64,000 nt of DNA from Mycolicibacterium phocaicum. Lineage in GTDB: Bacteria; Actinomycetota; Actinomycetes; Mycobacteriales; Mycobacteriaceae. Positions 8,074 through 19,216 of the stretch are shown piece after piece (the first letter of the stretch is position 1; each line of letters begins with the position of its first letter). The stretch lies in contig NZ_AP022616.1 in NCBI RefSeq assembly GCF_010731115.1, positions 1,550,001 through 1,614,000 on the forward strand. The letters are read 5' to 3'. The notes below the pieces were generated by a model. It was not told the origin of the DNA. It saw nothing but the letters and a program-made list of their open reading frames with translations, and did not search any database. A program made the translations under genes and the position numbers.

Positions 8074-11000
8074 TTGAGCACCCTTCTACGTGATGTCATC
8101 GACATCCCCGAACGCGTCGGCAGCGACGATTACGTACTGCGCCTCACCGACAGCACCGACGACGACCAGCATGTGGCCGCCACCGTCGAGCAGTACGTCC
8201 TCACCAACTCGTTGCGGGACAACTTCGTCCAGGCCATCGACCTGGTGGCTGATGCGTTGGGCCGCAACACCTCCCGGGCCGCGTACCTGACCGGATCGTT
8301 CGGCTCCGGTAAGAGCCACTTCATGGCTGTGCTGTACGCGCTGCTCGGTAACCACGCGGCCGTCCGTGTTCCGAAATTCCAGGAACTCACCGGGCATTAC
8401 GACGGCACCCTGGCCGGCAAGAAACTGCTGCGCCTGACGTACCACTTGCTCGGCGCCAAATCGTTGGAGCAGGCCGTGCTGCGCGGCTACGTCGAACAGA
8501 TCACCCGACTGCATCCCGGAGCCCCGCTACCCGCGGTGCACGTCTCCGACACGCTGCTCGCCGATGCCGAGAACCTGCGCGGCAGGATGGGTGACGACGA
8601 GTTTCTGGCCGGTCTGGGCGGGAGCAGTGGCAGCACCGGTGGTTGGGGCGGGCTGCTCGGCGCCGGCTGGGACCTGCCGCGCTACCAGGCCGCACTGGGC
8701 GCCGGTCCGGAGGATTCTGAACGGCGCGAACTGGTTTCGGCGCTGGCGGGCAGTTACTTCAGCTCCTTCACCGCGACCGCCGACTACATCGACCTGGACC
8801 GCGGCCTGGTCGTCATCTCCGAGCACGCCAAAGCTCTCGGCTATGACGGCGTGGTGCTGTTCCTCGACGAACTGGTGCTGTGGTTGGCGTTCTCGGTGCG
8901 CGACACCGAATTCTTCGCCCGGGAATCGCAGAAGATCACCAAGCTCGTCGAGTCCTCCGGCCGGCAGCGCGCTATTCCGTTGGTGTCATTCATTTCTCGC
9001 CAGATGGACCTGCGCAAGTGGTTCGCTGATGCGGGTGCCTCGGGCGCCGAGCAGGAGGCCTTGGATCGGGCGTTCCAGTACCAGCAGGGCCGGTTCGCCG
9101 AGATCGAAATGGGTGACGACAACCTGGCCGAGGTTGCCAAGGCCCGGCTGCTCAAGCCGAAAGATGAAGCTGCCCAGGCCATTTTGGATCAGGCGTTCAA
9201 GGACCTGACGCGCCGCCCCGAGGTGTGGGATGTGCTGCGCGACAGCCTCAACACCGACGACAAACACCGCGGTGCCTCCGAGGCGGAGTTCAAGCTGACC
9301 TATCCGTTCTCCCCGGTGCTGGTTTCGACCCTGCGCAATCTGTCCTCGGTGATGCAGCGCGAACGCACCGCGCTGAAGGTCATGCAGCGCATGCTGGTCG
9401 ACCGCCGCGACACCTTGACGGTCGATGATCTGGTTCCGGTCGGCGATGCCTTCGACTACCTGGTCGAGGGCAGCGAGCCGATCGACAAGCATGCCGGCAC
9501 CATCTTCAAAGCCGCCCACGACCTGTACGAAAACCGGTTGCTGCCTTCCCTGTTGGAGACACACGGGGTCACCCGCGACCAGCTCGCCAGCGACCCCACA
9601 TCAGTGCCGGGCGGGTTCCGCAGCCAGGAACGCATCGCCAAAACTCTGCTGCTCTCGGCCATCGCCCCCAACGTCCCAGCCCTGCGCGACATCACCGCCG
9701 CACGGCTGGCGGCGCTCAATCATGGCTCTATCAAGTCCAAGATCGCCGGCGGTGAAGCACGCGTCGCGCTCGGTGTGGTCCGGGACTGGGCGAACAAACA
9801 GGTTCCGGAGATCAGCCTGACCGATGGCGCCAACCCGGTGATCCGGGTGCAGCTGGCCGAGGTGGACTACCAGTCGATCCTGGATCGCGTCCGCGGCGAA
9901 GACAATTCGGGTCGACGTCGGGTACTACTGCGCACCCTGGTGCACAAGGCGCTTGGCGTTACCAGCGCCCCAGACCTGGGTGGTGCAGCCACCCGCACCA
10001 TCATCTGGCGAGGTTCCCGCCGCGAGGTCGACGTGGTGTTCGGCAACGTCCGGGACGCCAACTCGCTACCCGAACTGGCCTTCGAAAACCGGGACGGGGT
10101 GTGGCGGGTCGTAGTCGACTATCCGTTCGACGAAGCTGGACACACCAGCGCCGATGACCGCAACCGCGTTGACCGCCTACTGTCCAACGGGCCCAGCCGC
10201 GAAACCATCGTGTGGCTGCCGTACTTCTTCACCGATGCGGCGATGGAAGACCTTGCCCTGCTGGTCAAGCTGGATTGGCTGTTCACCGACACCAGTGGCG
10301 ATCGCTGGAATGAGAACTCCAATCACCTCGGCGCCACCGAGCAGGCCCAAGCCCGCGGCATTCTGGAGAACCTCTTGAGCGGCACCATGACCAGCTTCCA
10401 GAACCTCCTCAAACAGGCCTACGGGATCGAACCGGCGGATGCCAAGCGCATCAGCGCCGAATCGCAGCAATTCGACGTGCTGACATCGCTGAGCCGCGAC
10501 TTCCAGCCCAAGATGCCGCCGGCCGCCAGCCTGGAAGATGCCTTCACCAAGATCGTCGACCAAGCGTACGGGGCCACGTACCCGAGCCATCCGCTGTTCG
10601 AGCCGGAGGCCGAAGAACTCACCGCCCGCAACTTCGAGACCGTCCGCGATTACGTCGAGCAGGCCAGCACCCACCGAGACGCTCGGGTGCCGACTAATGC
10701 GGGCGATCGAAAGGTGTTGCGCCGCATCGCTGGACCGCTGCAAGTCGGCAAAGCCACCGAAGATCATTTCCTGTTCTCCGAAACCTCGTTCACGTTCTGG
10801 GCTCAGGAACTGGACCGCGCCGCAGCGGCAGCCACCCCGGTGACCGTCGGGGCGCTGCAGAGGCACATCAACGACCTGTCTCCGCGCTGGGGTCTGCGCT
10901 CCGAAGCCCGTGATCTGGTCCTGAGTGCATGGGCACTGCTGCGCAAGCGCGCCTGGTTCGAGGCCGGAAGTGCCATCACCGCACCCGCATTGGGTCGCAT

Positions 11001-11745
11001 GCGGCCGAACATCGAGTTGCGCGCCGAGGAGCTTCCTGCCCAGCAGGCCTGGGATTCCGCTCGGATCAAAGCGTCGAAACTATTCGGCTACACCAGTCCC
11101 CGCAGCTATCTGACGGGGGCCAACGTCGCCGAGTTCGCCGACCAGGTACGCGCCAGAGCTGCCAACAGCATCAGTGAGGTGAATCACCTGATTGACCAAC
11201 TCAAATCTGCCCATCACCAACTGGAATTCGCTCCCGGCGACGGCGACCGTCTGACCACAGCCCTTGCCCTGCGCACCTTTATCGAAACTCTGTCCAGTAC
11301 CTCGGGCAATGTTGCAGCCATCACCACGATGGCCGACGTGTCATTACCTGTCGGATTGGAGACTGCGGGACAGATTCTGGCCGACGCCGACCGCGACCAC
11401 CGCGCACAGCGAGCCTTCAAGTGGGACCTGCTGCGCAAACTCAAGACCGGCACCGAACGGGCCGGCGAAGCCGGCGACAGCGCCCGCGCCATCTGGTCAG
11501 CACTGCAGAACGCAATCTCGGTTCCTGGCCGGTCGCTGTCCGATGAATTGTCCTCTGGTTTGGACAAGCTCGTCACCTGGGTAGTGCAAGACGAACCGGT
11601 GACGCCGCCACCCCCACCTCCCGGACCGACGCGCTCCGAGGTGGTGCTCAACAGTCCCGCTGACCTTTCCGGCCTGCAAGAGCAGTTGACGACGGCCCTC
11701 GCTGAGCCCGGCAAGACCGTTCACGTGCATTGGTGGGTGGAATGA
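8074..11745 (+). CDS. pglY: BREX ATPase PglY (BrxC-like)
   Basis: A 1223-residue P-loop ATPase of the BrxC/PglY family. Walker A is GSFGSGKS at about residues 74-81 and Walker B is VVLFLDEL near residue 261. Length agrees with the family. BrxC/PglY proteins are thought to be AAA+-type ATPases bound to the modification/exclusion complex. The start is TTG with only a weak upstream purine stretch; it lies 15 nt after the HEPN gene stop. A proline run (PPPPPPGP) near the C-terminus precedes a final small domain. The last codons overlap the pglZ start in an ATGA arrangement, so translation of the two is coupled. Confidence 0.92.
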   Translation: MSTLLRDVIDIPERVGSDDYVLRLTDSTDDDQHVAATVEQYVLTNSLRDNFVQAIDLVADALGRNTSRAAYLTGSFGSGKSHFMAVLYALLGNHAAVRVPKFQELTGHYDGTLAGKKLLRLTYHLLGAKSLEQAVLRGYVEQITRLHPGAPLPAVHVSDTLLADAENLRGRMGDDEFLAGLGGSSGSTGGWGGLLGAGWDLPRYQAALGAGPEDSERRELVSALAGSYFSSFTATADYIDLDRGLVVISEHAKALGYDGVVLFLDELVLWLAFSVRDTEFFARESQKITKLVESSGRQRAIPLVSFISRQMDLRKWFADAGASGAEQEALDRAFQYQQGRFAEIEMGDDNLAEVAKARLLKPKDEAAQAILDQAFKDLTRRPEVWDVLRDSLNTDDKHRGASEAEFKLTYPFSPVLVSTLRNLSSVMQRERTALKVMQRMLVDRRDTLTVDDLVPVGDAFDYLVEGSEPIDKHAGTIFKAAHDLYENRLLPSLLETHGVTRDQLASDPTSVPGGFRSQERIAKTLLLSAIAPNVPALRDITAARLAALNHGSIKSKIAGGEARVALGVVRDWANKQVPEISLTDGANPVIRVQLAEVDYQSILDRVRGEDNSGRRRVLLRTLVHKALGVTSAPDLGGAATRTIIWRGSRREVDVVFGNVRDANSLPELAFENRDGVWRVVVDYPFDEAGHTSADDRNRVDRLLSNGPSRETIVWLPYFFTDAAMEDLALLVKLDWLFTDTSGDRWNENSNHLGATEQAQARGILENLLSGTMTSFQNLLKQAYGIEPADAKRISAESQQFDVLTSLSRDFQPKMPPAASLEDAFTKIVDQAYGATYPSHPLFEPEAEELTARNFETVRDYVEQASTHRDARVPTNAGDRKVLRRIAGPLQVGKATEDHFLFSETSFTFWAQELDRAAAAATPVTVGALQRHINDLSPRWGLRSEARDLVLSAWALLRKRAWFEAGSAITAPALGRMRPNIELRAEELPAQQAWDSARIKASKLFGYTSPRSYLTGANVAEFADQVRARAANSISEVNHLIDQLKSAHHQLEFAPGDGDRLTTALALRTFIETLSSTSGNVAAITTMADVSLPVGLETAGQILADADRDHRAQRAFKWDLLRKLKTGTERAGEAGDSARAIWSALQNAISVPGRSLSDELSSGLDKLVTWVVQDEPVTPPPPPPGPTRSEVVLNSPADLSGLQEQLTTALAEPGKTVHVHWWVE

Positions 11746-14306
11746 CCACCTTGGTCGCCACAGCCCCGATCATCCGGGCCCGGCTGAGGAAGGCGACGGC
11801 AAAGAACCACCGCCGCGGGGTGCTCGGACTGCGGGCCCAACCCCATTGGGATGGCGCTGATTTCGAGCATGAGGGCGTGCGCGTAACAGTGGTCGCATGC
11901 CCCTCGGTATTGGCCATCTGGGAGGCGATCGATAGCCGCAAGGCCGAGGAATGGACCGTCGTGCTCACCAATGTCGATGACGACGAACTGGGTGACACCG
12001 TGCTGGCGCATCTGCTCGATGGCCGGCTGATTACCCCGGATCCGTGGGATGCGTTGCGTAGCAACTTCTCTGCGTCGACCATCGAGCCCGCACTGTACCG
12101 CGGGCCGAATGACCGGGCAGTCGCCAACGGACTGTTGGCCGTACTGTCGTCGTACACCCCGGCACCAGGCGGGGTATTGACTCGCGACCACGCCATGGCG
12201 GCTGTCGCACGCGATGTACTGGGCGTCGTGAAGGGCGCCGACGTCGAGGTCGATACCTTCGCGGTGCTGGAGTGGAGCCGCTCATCCCAAGCCGCCGCCA
12301 ATCTGACCGAATTGCGCGTCCATGCGGAGCTGGCGTCGGTGGTCAGCGCCTGGCTGGCCGAACGGGCCGGCAAGCTCGCCGGGCCGGTGACAGCGTTACT
12401 GAAGGCCGACCGCTTGGCGGATCTGGTGCCTCTCGGCGTGGTCTCAGGCCTGTTCTGCCAACCCGACAACGCCGACTCTGTGGCACTCGGGAGGTTCCTC
12501 GGGCGCTACGAGTTGACCGGCGACGGACTTGAAGATTGGTACAGCCATGCCCGCGGATTGGTCACCACCTCGCTGGCACCAGACCAACAACAACTGGTGT
12601 TGCAGAGCGCAGCGGCGATCGTCAATGATCTCGGAATCACCTCTGCCGCAGCATCATCGGATCTGCTGCCGCATGGGCTCGAGTCCCGCATCGGTGCCCT
12701 GGCCGACGCGGTCACGGGCTCTGGGCTTTCCGCGGTCGAAGCATGCTGGACCGAAGTAGGCAAGCATTTTCTGGCGGCGGGCTCCCCCACCGTCGACGCG
12801 TTTGCCGGTGCGGTGCGATTGGTGCGCTGGCTCAACATTGCGGCTCCCGCGGGCAACGGGCTCGCCCACGCAACCGAACTTTACGTCAGCATCGATTCCT
12901 GGGTCGACGCTGCATTGTTGAAGGCACGCCGCGGTTCCGAAAACCCCATCGCCGCAGCCGCTTTACGCACCGTCATCGACACCACGCTGGCGCGTCGTGC
13001 CCAATCCGACCGGGTGTTCGCGGCCGCACTGGCCGACGCCCCACAACCCGCAGTGCCGCGGATCGAGAACGTCCTGCGCGCGAATGTGGTGCCCATCGCC
13101 CGACAGGCGCCGACGCTGCTGCTGGTGATCGACGCGTTGTCGATGGCCGCCGCCAATGAGCTCGTTGCCACTATGCAGCAGGACGGCTGGACCGAGGTGT
13201 CCGCCGGTACCGGATCGCAACGCGCCAGTGCGCTGGCCGTCCTGCCCACTTTGACCCAGCGCAGCCGTTGCTCGCTGCTGTGCGGAGAGTTGCGCGAAGG
13301 CCCCGATACTGTGGAGCGGTCCGGGTTTCTGGCTCTGCTCAAGGAGACTGGGCTGGAAGCCACCGGTGGAGTGGCTGATCCGATTTTCCACAAGAAGGCC
13401 CTCGACGCGATCCCCAGCGGCGCATCGCTGGCAACCGATGTCAACAACGCCATCGCGGACATCGAACACCAGCCGTTGGTGGCTGCTGTCTTGAACTACG
13501 TCGACGACACCCTGCACCACACCGACCCCGGCGGCACTGATTGGACGATACGGACCATTACCCACCTACGAGCACTGCTGCACGCGGCGAAGAGCGCCGG
13601 CCGGGCCGTGGTCATCACGTCCGACCACGGCCACATCATCGAATACGGCACCAGTGCCAAAGTTGAGCGCGCCAATACATATGGCCAACGCGCGCACGGT
13701 GATTTCGCCGCTGCTGATCCTGAGCGTGAGGTGGTGGTCGAAGGGCCGCGGGTCCTCACGAGCGATCACCGCGTCGTTCTGGCGGTCGACGAAACCATCC
13801 GCTACGGAGCCCGCAACGCCGGATATCACGGTGGCGCAACCCCGGCCGAGGCCATCGTGCCGGTGCTGGCCTTCGTGCCCGGCGTCGCTGAGTGGGCCAC
13901 TCCGGTCGTCGGGGCCGAACCCTCTTGGTGGCATGCAGGCGTTGTGCATCCGACGCTGAAGACTGCGACGGCACCGAGCCTGTTCGATACCGAGAACACC
14001 CCGAGTCCGCTGCCCGAGAAGGTGATTCGCAGCAAGGTCTTCGAGGCACAGCTCAATTTGGCCGGCCGTGTGGTGGTCAAACGCGAGCAGATCAAGGCAC
14101 TGCTGGCTGTGTTGCTCGATGCCCACGAAATCACCGCCGCGCAGGCCGCCACCGCCCTTGGCGTCGCAACCGCCAGCGTCAACGGCGCGCTGATGCAGAC
14201 GAAACGCATCCTCGATGTCGAAGGTTACGAGGTGCTGAGGGTCAGTCGTGGAGTAGTCAGCTTGGATGTCGCCGCGCTCACCGAACAGTTCAGGGTGCGC
14301 GCATGA
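11742..14306 (+). CDS. pglZ: BREX alkaline-phosphatase-superfamily protein PglZ
   Basis: An 854-residue PglZ-domain protein, the hallmark shared by all BREX types. The metal-binding core is visible as [13 protein letters not shown] near residue 460 and [14 protein letters not shown] near residue 623, the SDHG pattern of the alkaline phosphatase superfamily. The reaction it carries out in BREX is not settled in the literature I know; nuclease or phosphatase activity has been proposed. The ATG at 11742 is preferred over the frame extension at 11730 because it forms a 4-nt ATGA overlap with the pglY stop. The C-terminus (about the last 100 residues) looks like a winged-helix DNA-binding segment. 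Confidence 0.93.
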   Translation: MTTLVATAPIIRARLRKATAKNHRRGVLGLRAQPHWDGADFEHEGVRVTVVACPSVLAIWEAIDSRKAEEWTVVLTNVDDDELGDTVLAHLLDGRLITPDPWDALRSNFSASTIEPALYRGPNDRAVANGLLAVLSSYTPAPGGVLTRDHAMAAVARDVLGVVKGADVEVDTFAVLEWSRSSQAAANLTELRVHAELASVVSAWLAERAGKLAGPVTALLKADRLADLVPLGVVSGLFCQPDNADSVALGRFLGRYELTGDGLEDWYSHARGLVTTSLAPDQQQLVLQSAAAIVNDLGITSAAASSDLLPHGLESRIGALADAVTGSGLSAVEACWTEVGKHFLAAGSPTVDAFAGAVRLVRWLNIAAPAGNGLAHATELYVSIDSWVDAALLKARRGSENPIAAAALRTVIDTTLARRAQSDRVFAAALADAPQPAVPRIENVLRANVVPIARQAPTLLLVIDALSMAAANELVATMQQDGWTEVSAGTGSQRASALAVLPTLTQRSRCSLLCGELREGPDTVERSGFLALLKETGLEATGGVADPIFHKKALDAIPSGASLATDVNNAIADIEHQPLVAAVLNYVDDTLHHTDPGGTDWTIRTITHLRALLHAAKSAGRAVVITSDHGHIIEYGTSAKVERANTYGQRAHGDFAAADPEREVVVEGPRVLTSDHRVVLAVDETIRYGARNAGYHGGATPAEAIVPVLAFVPGVAEWATPVVGAEPSWWHAGVVHPTLKTATAPSLFDTENTPSPLPEKVIRSKVFEAQLNLAGRVVVKREQIKALLAVLLDAHEITAAQAATALGVATASVNGALMQTKRILDVEGYEVLRVSRGVVSLDVAALTEQFRVRA

Positions 14307-15583
14307 CATCGCCGGTGTCCGCACGCCGGCGCCGCGAGATCCTCGACGCGCTGCGCCGCGGCACCGTCCCCTCCAATGGACTGGACCAATTGGCTGTCGG
14401 TCTCGGTCGATTCGAGACCGAACTGGACAATGAACTGGACGTCGTCGCTGCCGGCGGTGCCATGTTCAAAGCGGTTCGCGGTGAATATGGCTCAGGTAAA
14501 ACCTTTTTCGCACGGTGGCTCGGCGATCGAGCGATGAAGAAGGGCTTCGCCGTCGCCGAGGTGCAGATCAACGAGATCGACACCCCACTGCACAAACTGG
14601 AAACCGTTTACCGCAGGTGTATCGAGTCGCTGCGCACGGCCTCGATCCAGCCCAGCGCACTGCGCCCTATCCTCGATGCCTGGCTGTTCACCATCGAAGA
14701 TGACGCAGCGCAGCAGGGTGTCGATGTCGATGTGCTGCTTGAGCGGAGGCTGGCCGACGTCGCGACGCGGGCGCCTGTGTTCCCGTTGGCCATTCGCGCG
14801 TACCGGCGGTTCGTCGCCGAGGGTGATCATGACGGCGCCGACGCCCTGGTGGCCTGGCTCGGTGGGCAACCGCATATCGCGGCGTCGGTGAAGCGCCGTG
14901 CCGGAATCAAGGGCGACCTCGACCATTACCTGGCTTTGGGCTTCCTGCGCGGACTGTTGGCTATCCTGGCCGACGCCGGTAACCCTGGCTTATTACTGGT
15001 GCTCGATGAAGTCGAAACGCTGCAGCGAATTCGTAGCGATGCACGGGCCAAAGCGTTGAATGCATTGCGGCAGTTGATCGATGAAGTACACGACGGGCAC
15101 TTCCCGGGGCTGTACCTACTGATCACCGGCACCCCGGCATTCTTCGAAGGCCGCCAAGGCATTCCATTATTGCCGCCCCTGGCCGACCGGCTGCACACCG
15201 AGTTCGCCAAGGACCCCCGCTTCGATAACCCGCGAGCACCACAACTGCGGCTGAGCGGGTTTGATCAAGCCCGGTTGATAGAGCTCGGTGGCCGGGTCCG
15301 CGATTTGTATGTCAGCGGGCTGGACGACGCCGCGCGAGTCTCGGCTGTGGCCTCAGACGATTTCGTCGCGCAGTTCGCCACAGCGGTCGCTGGACAACTC
15401 GGCGGCAAGGTCGGCATCGCCCCACGGCTGTTCCTGCGGAAGCTTGTGGACGTGCTGGACAAGATCGAACAGTTCCGCGACTTCGACCCGTACGAAGACT
15501 ACGAAGTCTTCATCGCACCTGCGGAGTTGTCCGACGCCGAGCGGGCCGCGCTGGTCGCCGACGACATCCCGCTCGACCTGTGA
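14303..15583 (+). CDS. brxD: BREX ATP-binding protein BrxD
   Basis: A 426-residue ATPase with Walker A GEYGSGKTFF near residue 60 and Walker B LLLVLDEVETL near residue 231. BrxD is specific to BREX type 2 (and related type 3/6-like variants), where it follows pglZ. The ATG overlaps the pglZ stop by 4 nt (ATGA), and its own stop overlaps the helicase start (GTGA). These overlaps fix both boundaries. The role is ATP-dependent, partner unknown; the constant pairing with BrxHI suggests the two act together. Confidence 0.9.
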   Translation: MTSPVSARRRREILDALRRGTVPSNGLDQLAVGLGRFETELDNELDVVAAGGAMFKAVRGEYGSGKTFFARWLGDRAMKKGFAVAEVQINEIDTPLHKLETVYRRCIESLRTASIQPSALRPILDAWLFTIEDDAAQQGVDVDVLLERRLADVATRAPVFPLAIRAYRRFVAEGDHDGADALVAWLGGQPHIAASVKRRAGIKGDLDHYLALGFLRGLLAILADAGNPGLLLVLDEVETLQRIRSDARAKALNALRQLIDEVHDGHFPGLYLLITGTPAFFEGRQGIPLLPPLADRLHTEFAKDPRFDNPRAPQLRLSGFDQARLIELGGRVRDLYVSGLDDAARVSAVASDDFVAQFATAVAGQLGGKVGIAPRLFLRKLVDVLDKIEQFRDFDPYEDYEVFIAPAELSDAERAALVADDIPLDL

Positions 15584-17667
15584 CCGAACCGTTCGACCTG
15601 TTGCACCCCGGGGTGCAGTATCACATCGCAAACACCTTGCGCTGGGACGGGCTTCGTCCCACCCAGGCCGCTGCCGTCGAACCCATCCTGTCCGGCGGGG
15701 ATGCCTTGGTATTGGCCCCCACTGCGGGTGGAAAAACCGAAGCCGCGATGTTCCCGGTGCTGTCGCGGATGGCGACCGAGGACTGGCAAGGGGTTTCGGT
15801 CCTCTATATCTGCCCACTGCGGGCGCTGCTGAATAACTTGCAGCCCCGCGTTGACGGCTATTGTCGCTGGCTGGGCCGCTCGGCCGCGGTCTGGCACGGT
15901 GATGTGAGTCAGAGCCAGCGCCAACGGATTCTGGTCGAACGTCCCGATGTTCTGCTGACCACGCCTGAATCCATCGAATCAATGCTGGTGTCTACCAAGG
16001 TCGATCCGCGGATGTTGTTCGCCGGCCTGCAGACGGTGGTGGTCGACGAAATTCATGCCTTCGCCGGCGACGACCGCGGCTGGCATCTATTGGCGGTGTT
16101 GGAGCGGCTGTGTCGCATCGCCGGGCGGAAACTGCAACGCATCGGGTTGTCGGCGACTGTCGGTAATCCTGATCAGCTGTTGGCGTGGCTGCAGGGCGGA
16201 TTCCGGTCCCAGGCCTGCTCGGTTGTTGCACCCGCAGCGCCCCCAACCGCCGTTCAACCCGAAATCACCGTCGATTTCGTCGGCTCAATCAGTAACGCCG
16301 CCACAGTGATTGCGTCGCTTCATCACGGCGAGAAGCGACTGGTGTTCGTCGATAGCCGTCGTCAGGCCGAAGAGCTCGGGGCTGCCTTGCGCGGCCACGG
16401 GATCGAAACCTACCTATCTCATTCGTCGCTGTCGGCAGCTGAGCGCCGGCGTTCCGAAGAAGCCTTCGCCGAGGCCCGCGACACCGTCATTGTCGCGACC
16501 TCGACGCTGGAACTCGGTATCGACGTGGGCGATCTGGACCGCGTCATCCAGATCGGGTCGACGCGTACCGTCGCGTCGTTTCTGCAGCGACTCGGACGAA
16601 CTGGGCGACGGGCTGGCACTGTGCGCAACTGCCTGTTCCTCGCAATCGATGACGAAAGCGTGCTCCTTGCGGCCGGCATGCTCAAGCGTTGGTCCGACGG
16701 ATGGGTGGAACCCATTGCGCCACCGCCACATCCCCGGCACATCGCGGCGCAGCAGCTGATGGCATTGTGTCTGCAAGAGCATCGGCTCGCTCTCGGCGAG
16801 TGGGCTCAGTGGTGGGGCGATCTGCCGGTCTTCGACTCGGCCGCGCCCCAGATCGTGGATCACCTTGTCGCCGAAGGTTTTTTCGAGCTCGATGGACCAT
16901 TCCTCCACATCGGACCCGAGGCCGAGCGCCGATTCGGCCGACGGTACTTCTCCGACCTGACCGCGGTATTCACTGCGCCACCGGAATTCGTGGTCCTGGC
17001 CGGTCGGATCGAGGTCGGGACGATTGGCACCGACCTCCTGACCGAGCAGACCGAGGGGCCACGCGCGCTACTCCTGGCCGGACGGTCGTGGACGGTCACA
17101 CACATCGACTGGGAACGACGGCGGTGTTTCGTCGAGCCCGCCAAGGAGGGCGGCAAGGCCAAATGGTCCGGTACCGGTGCCGGTCTGTCCTACGACATTG
17201 CCCGCGGCATCCGCTCGGTCCTCCTGGGCTCGTTGCCTGCCGGTGTCACCTTCACCTCGCGCGCAACCAATAGCCTTGCCTCACTGCGTCAAACGTACGG
17301 CGGCAACGTGTCGACTGACCGGCTGATCGTCCGACTCCCCGATGGGTCCCAGGGCCGCTGGTGGACCTGGGCGGGCACCGCAGCCAACCGAACATTGCAG
17401 GCCTCCCTGCCTGACCTCGTCGACCCACGACAGCGGATCGACGAAAAGTCCATACGACTGTTGCCCTATGTGAGCGCCGAACGTTTCGCGGCGGCGTTGG
17501 CCACTGTCGAGTGGACCGACCCACCTGTCGACGAAGCAGCACTCCGCGGGCTCAAATTCTCTGCGGCGCTACCTCGTGGATTGGCCATGCACACCGTCGG
17601 AGCCAGACTCGGCGATGTGCAATCTGCAATGGACGTAGTCAACGGTCCGAGGATGATTGTCCGGTGA
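15580..17667 (+). CDS. brxHI: BREX superfamily 2 helicase BrxHI
   Basis: A 695-residue DExH helicase. Motif I is APTAGGKTE (about residue 46), motif II is DEIH (about 157), motif III is SAT (about 191) and motif VI is QRLGRTGRR (about 334-342). It resembles the Lhr-like group and is the last gene of the type 2 operon. The GTG start overlaps the brxD stop by 4 nt. No gene on the same strand follows for about 160 nt, so the operon probably ends here, though I see no strong terminator hairpin. Confidence 0.9.
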   Translation: MTEPFDLLHPGVQYHIANTLRWDGLRPTQAAAVEPILSGGDALVLAPTAGGKTEAAMFPVLSRMATEDWQGVSVLYICPLRALLNNLQPRVDGYCRWLGRSAAVWHGDVSQSQRQRILVERPDVLLTTPESIESMLVSTKVDPRMLFAGLQTVVVDEIHAFAGDDRGWHLLAVLERLCRIAGRKLQRIGLSATVGNPDQLLAWLQGGFRSQACSVVAPAAPPTAVQPEITVDFVGSISNAATVIASLHHGEKRLVFVDSRRQAEELGAALRGHGIETYLSHSSLSAAERRRSEEAFAEARDTVIVATSTLELGIDVGDLDRVIQIGSTRTVASFLQRLGRTGRRAGTVRNCLFLAIDDESVLLAAGMLKRWSDGWVEPIAPPPHPRHIAAQQLMALCLQEHRLALGEWAQWWGDLPVFDSAAPQIVDHLVAEGFFELDGPFLHIGPEAERRFGRRYFSDLTAVFTAPPEFVVLAGRIEVGTIGTDLLTEQTEGPRALLLAGRSWTVTHIDWERRRCFVEPAKEGGKAKWSGTGAGLSYDIARGIRSVLLGSLPAGVTFTSRATNSLASLRQTYGGNVSTDRLIVRLPDGSQGRWWTWAGTAANRTLQASLPDLVDPRQRIDEKSIRLLPYVSAERFAAALATVEWTDPPVDEAALRGLKFSAALPRGLAMHTVGARLGDVQSAMDVVNGPRMIVR

Positions 17668-17828
17668 GGTCACGTCTCCACCAACAAAGCCCTACGGCAT
17701 TTCGCCATCCGCCGCCTATGCAGGCCCGCGTCGTGTTAGCAGTTCGGGATTGCATGTAACCGCTCGTCGCGCCATAGTGGTCCGGTGCTGATTCACATCC
17801 TCCGCGGGAAGGGCGTTCCCGCCTCCGC

Positions 17829-18365
17829 GTGACTGCCGACGGCGGCGCTATGCCGCTGGATATTCGGACCCGAGCAGAACTCCGGCAACAACGCCGCCGA
17901 CGACCGCACAGCTGCTGGAATCACTTGATCGCCGCGCCGCTGTGGCCCAAATACGGCGTCAACCTCGGTACCTTGCTACGGACCTGCGACGCCGTCGGCG
18001 CCTGCCTTGCCGTCCCGCACTTGCCGTGGGTGCCGGACGCGCTCAAGCAGGGCGACACGCTCCGCCGCCGCCCGTGCATCCATTGGATATACGGCGACGT
18101 CGGTCGCTGGCTCGGACGGCAACGCGGAGGCGGGTCCAACATCGTCGGGGTCGAGCTGACTCACCAGTCGATCCGACTGGCGGACCTGCCCACCGCTCGT
18201 GGCCGCACAGTCATCGTCCTCGGCAACGAAAGCAACGGCATCCCTGAAGAAGCAATGCGCCACGTCGACGTCGCAGTCGAAATCCCGATGATCGGCAGTG
18301 GGCACAGTCTCAATGTCGCCGTCGCCGGATCCCTCGTGCTGTACAAGGTCGCCGGACTGATCTGA
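17829..18365 (+). CDS. SpoU/TrmH-family RNA 2'-O-methyltransferase
   Basis: A 178-residue SPOUT enzyme. All three SpoU motifs are present: NLGTLLRTCDA (about 45-55), VLGNESNGIPEE (about 139-150) and IPMIGSGHSLNVAVAGSL (about 156-173). The last two form the trefoil-knot SAM site. The N-terminus is short and carries HSCWNHLIAAPLWPKYG, with no L30e-like extension. The substrate is probably a tRNA or rRNA ribose but cannot be named. GTG at 17829 is used; ATG at 17850 is an alternative. It lies just downstream of the BREX operon on the same strand, separated by about 160 nt, so linkage to defence is possible but unproven. Confidence 0.82.
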   Translation: MTADGGAMPLDIRTRAELRQQRRRRPHSCWNHLIAAPLWPKYGVNLGTLLRTCDAVGACLAVPHLPWVPDALKQGDTLRRRPCIHWIYGDVGRWLGRQRGGGSNIVGVELTHQSIRLADLPTARGRTVIVLGNESNGIPEEAMRHVDVAVEIPMIGSGHSLNVAVAGSLVLYKVAGLI

Positions 18366-18459
18366 ATCGACGTCGTCATCGACGACGGCGCTTCTGCCGA
18401 TCGTGACACTCTGAGCATCAACATCATTCGGTCGATTTCGGATGCCCCGGACCGCCCAC

Positions 18460-18926
18460 TCAGCCTCGAACCGCCGGCGGCGGAACCTGCCCCAAATCTT
18501 CGTCGCTCGGCGCCGACAAGACGGCAACCAGTTCAGGATCAGCCAGTACCTCTGCCGTGTGCCGCCATGCGTCGATCACCTGTGCGACCGGCGCTGGATT
18601 GTCGATGGATTCGGCGGCCCTCATTGTCGAGACCAATTCGACGGCGAACTGGCGAAGCTCGTCGCGAGACAGAAACTCCACCCACGGGAAAACGTCTGGC
18701 ACGACGTCGGTGACAAGCTCGCGAACCTGGGGGCGCGCTGCATCAATGCAACGAACAACCGCGACGTGACCGACGAGGCCTCCCGTGCCTGTGCAGCCCG
18801 TGACGCGGTGGTTAGCGCGAGGTCCTCGGCATCCCTACGACGGACAACCAAGACGCGGCTGGTCGATCTCCTCAGCCAGTCCTCGACAGTGGCCTTGCCA
18901 CGGAGCTGCAGATCGGCCGACGAAAC
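18460..18926 (-). pseudogene. Frameshifted antitoxin-like gene (Phd-like)
   Basis: Two minus-strand frames together give one plausible protein. The upstream frame encodes SSADLQLRGKATVEDWL, then RRRDAEDLALTTASRAAQ up to about nt 18740. The downstream frame continues with VRELVTDVVPDVFPWVEFL and ends near residue pattern VAQVIDAWRHTAEVL at 18460. The join near nt 18725-18745 needs a one-base shift. No good start codon exists in the first frame just before the conserved part (the residue there is encoded by GTT). The layout resembles mycobacterial orphan antitoxins of the prevent-host-death type from memory. The gene is therefore likely dead, unless the assembly has an indel error. Confidence 0.55.
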
Positions 18927-18994
18927 CGGTTGACACCAACCTGCTTCCCATCGTTCAGCGAACAGTGAAGGATTCGAGCGCAGGTACACAACCG

Positions 18995-19014
18995 TTGGTG
19001 TATCTTTGGTGTAT
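18995..19014 (+). promoter_or_regulatory. Leaderless vapB promoter with direct-repeat operator
   Basis: TATCTT at 19001-19006 sits 6 nt before the vapB ATG, the spacing of a mycobacterial -10 box on a leaderless transcript. The sequence TTGGTGTAT occurs twice, at 18995-19003 and 19006-19014, overlapping the -10 and the start codon. It is a natural site for autorepression by the VapB/VapC complex. Promoter and operator roles are inferred from position. Confidence 0.5.
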
Positions 19015-19216
19015 GACCCGCACAAACATCGACATCGACGACCATGCGTGCGAGGTCGTCATGCGAAGGTTCCATTTGACCAGCAAGCGAGACGCGGTGA
19101 ACTTCGCGTTGCGCAATCTCGCCCAGGAAGCATTGGACCTCAAAGCGGCCCGAGAACTCCGCGGGTCCGGATGGGACGCCGATCTCGATGAATTGCGCAG
19201 CGACCGCGTCCGATGA
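19013..19216 (+). CDS. vapB: VapB-type antitoxin
   Basis: A 67-residue protein beginning MTRTNIDIDD, the start of the short ribbon-helix-helix VapB antitoxins, with the DNA-binding strand first and two helices after (SKRDAVNFALRNLA). The C-terminal tail (GSGWDADLDELR) is the usual toxin-wrapping segment with a W and acidic residues. The ATG at 19013 is chosen because it begins the conserved domain and is placed 6 nt after a -10 box. The stop overlaps the toxin start by 4 nt, so the pair is translationally coupled. Confidence 0.9.
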   Translation: MTRTNIDIDDHACEVVMRRFHLTSKRDAVNFALRNLAQEALDLKAARELRGSGWDADLDELRSDRVR

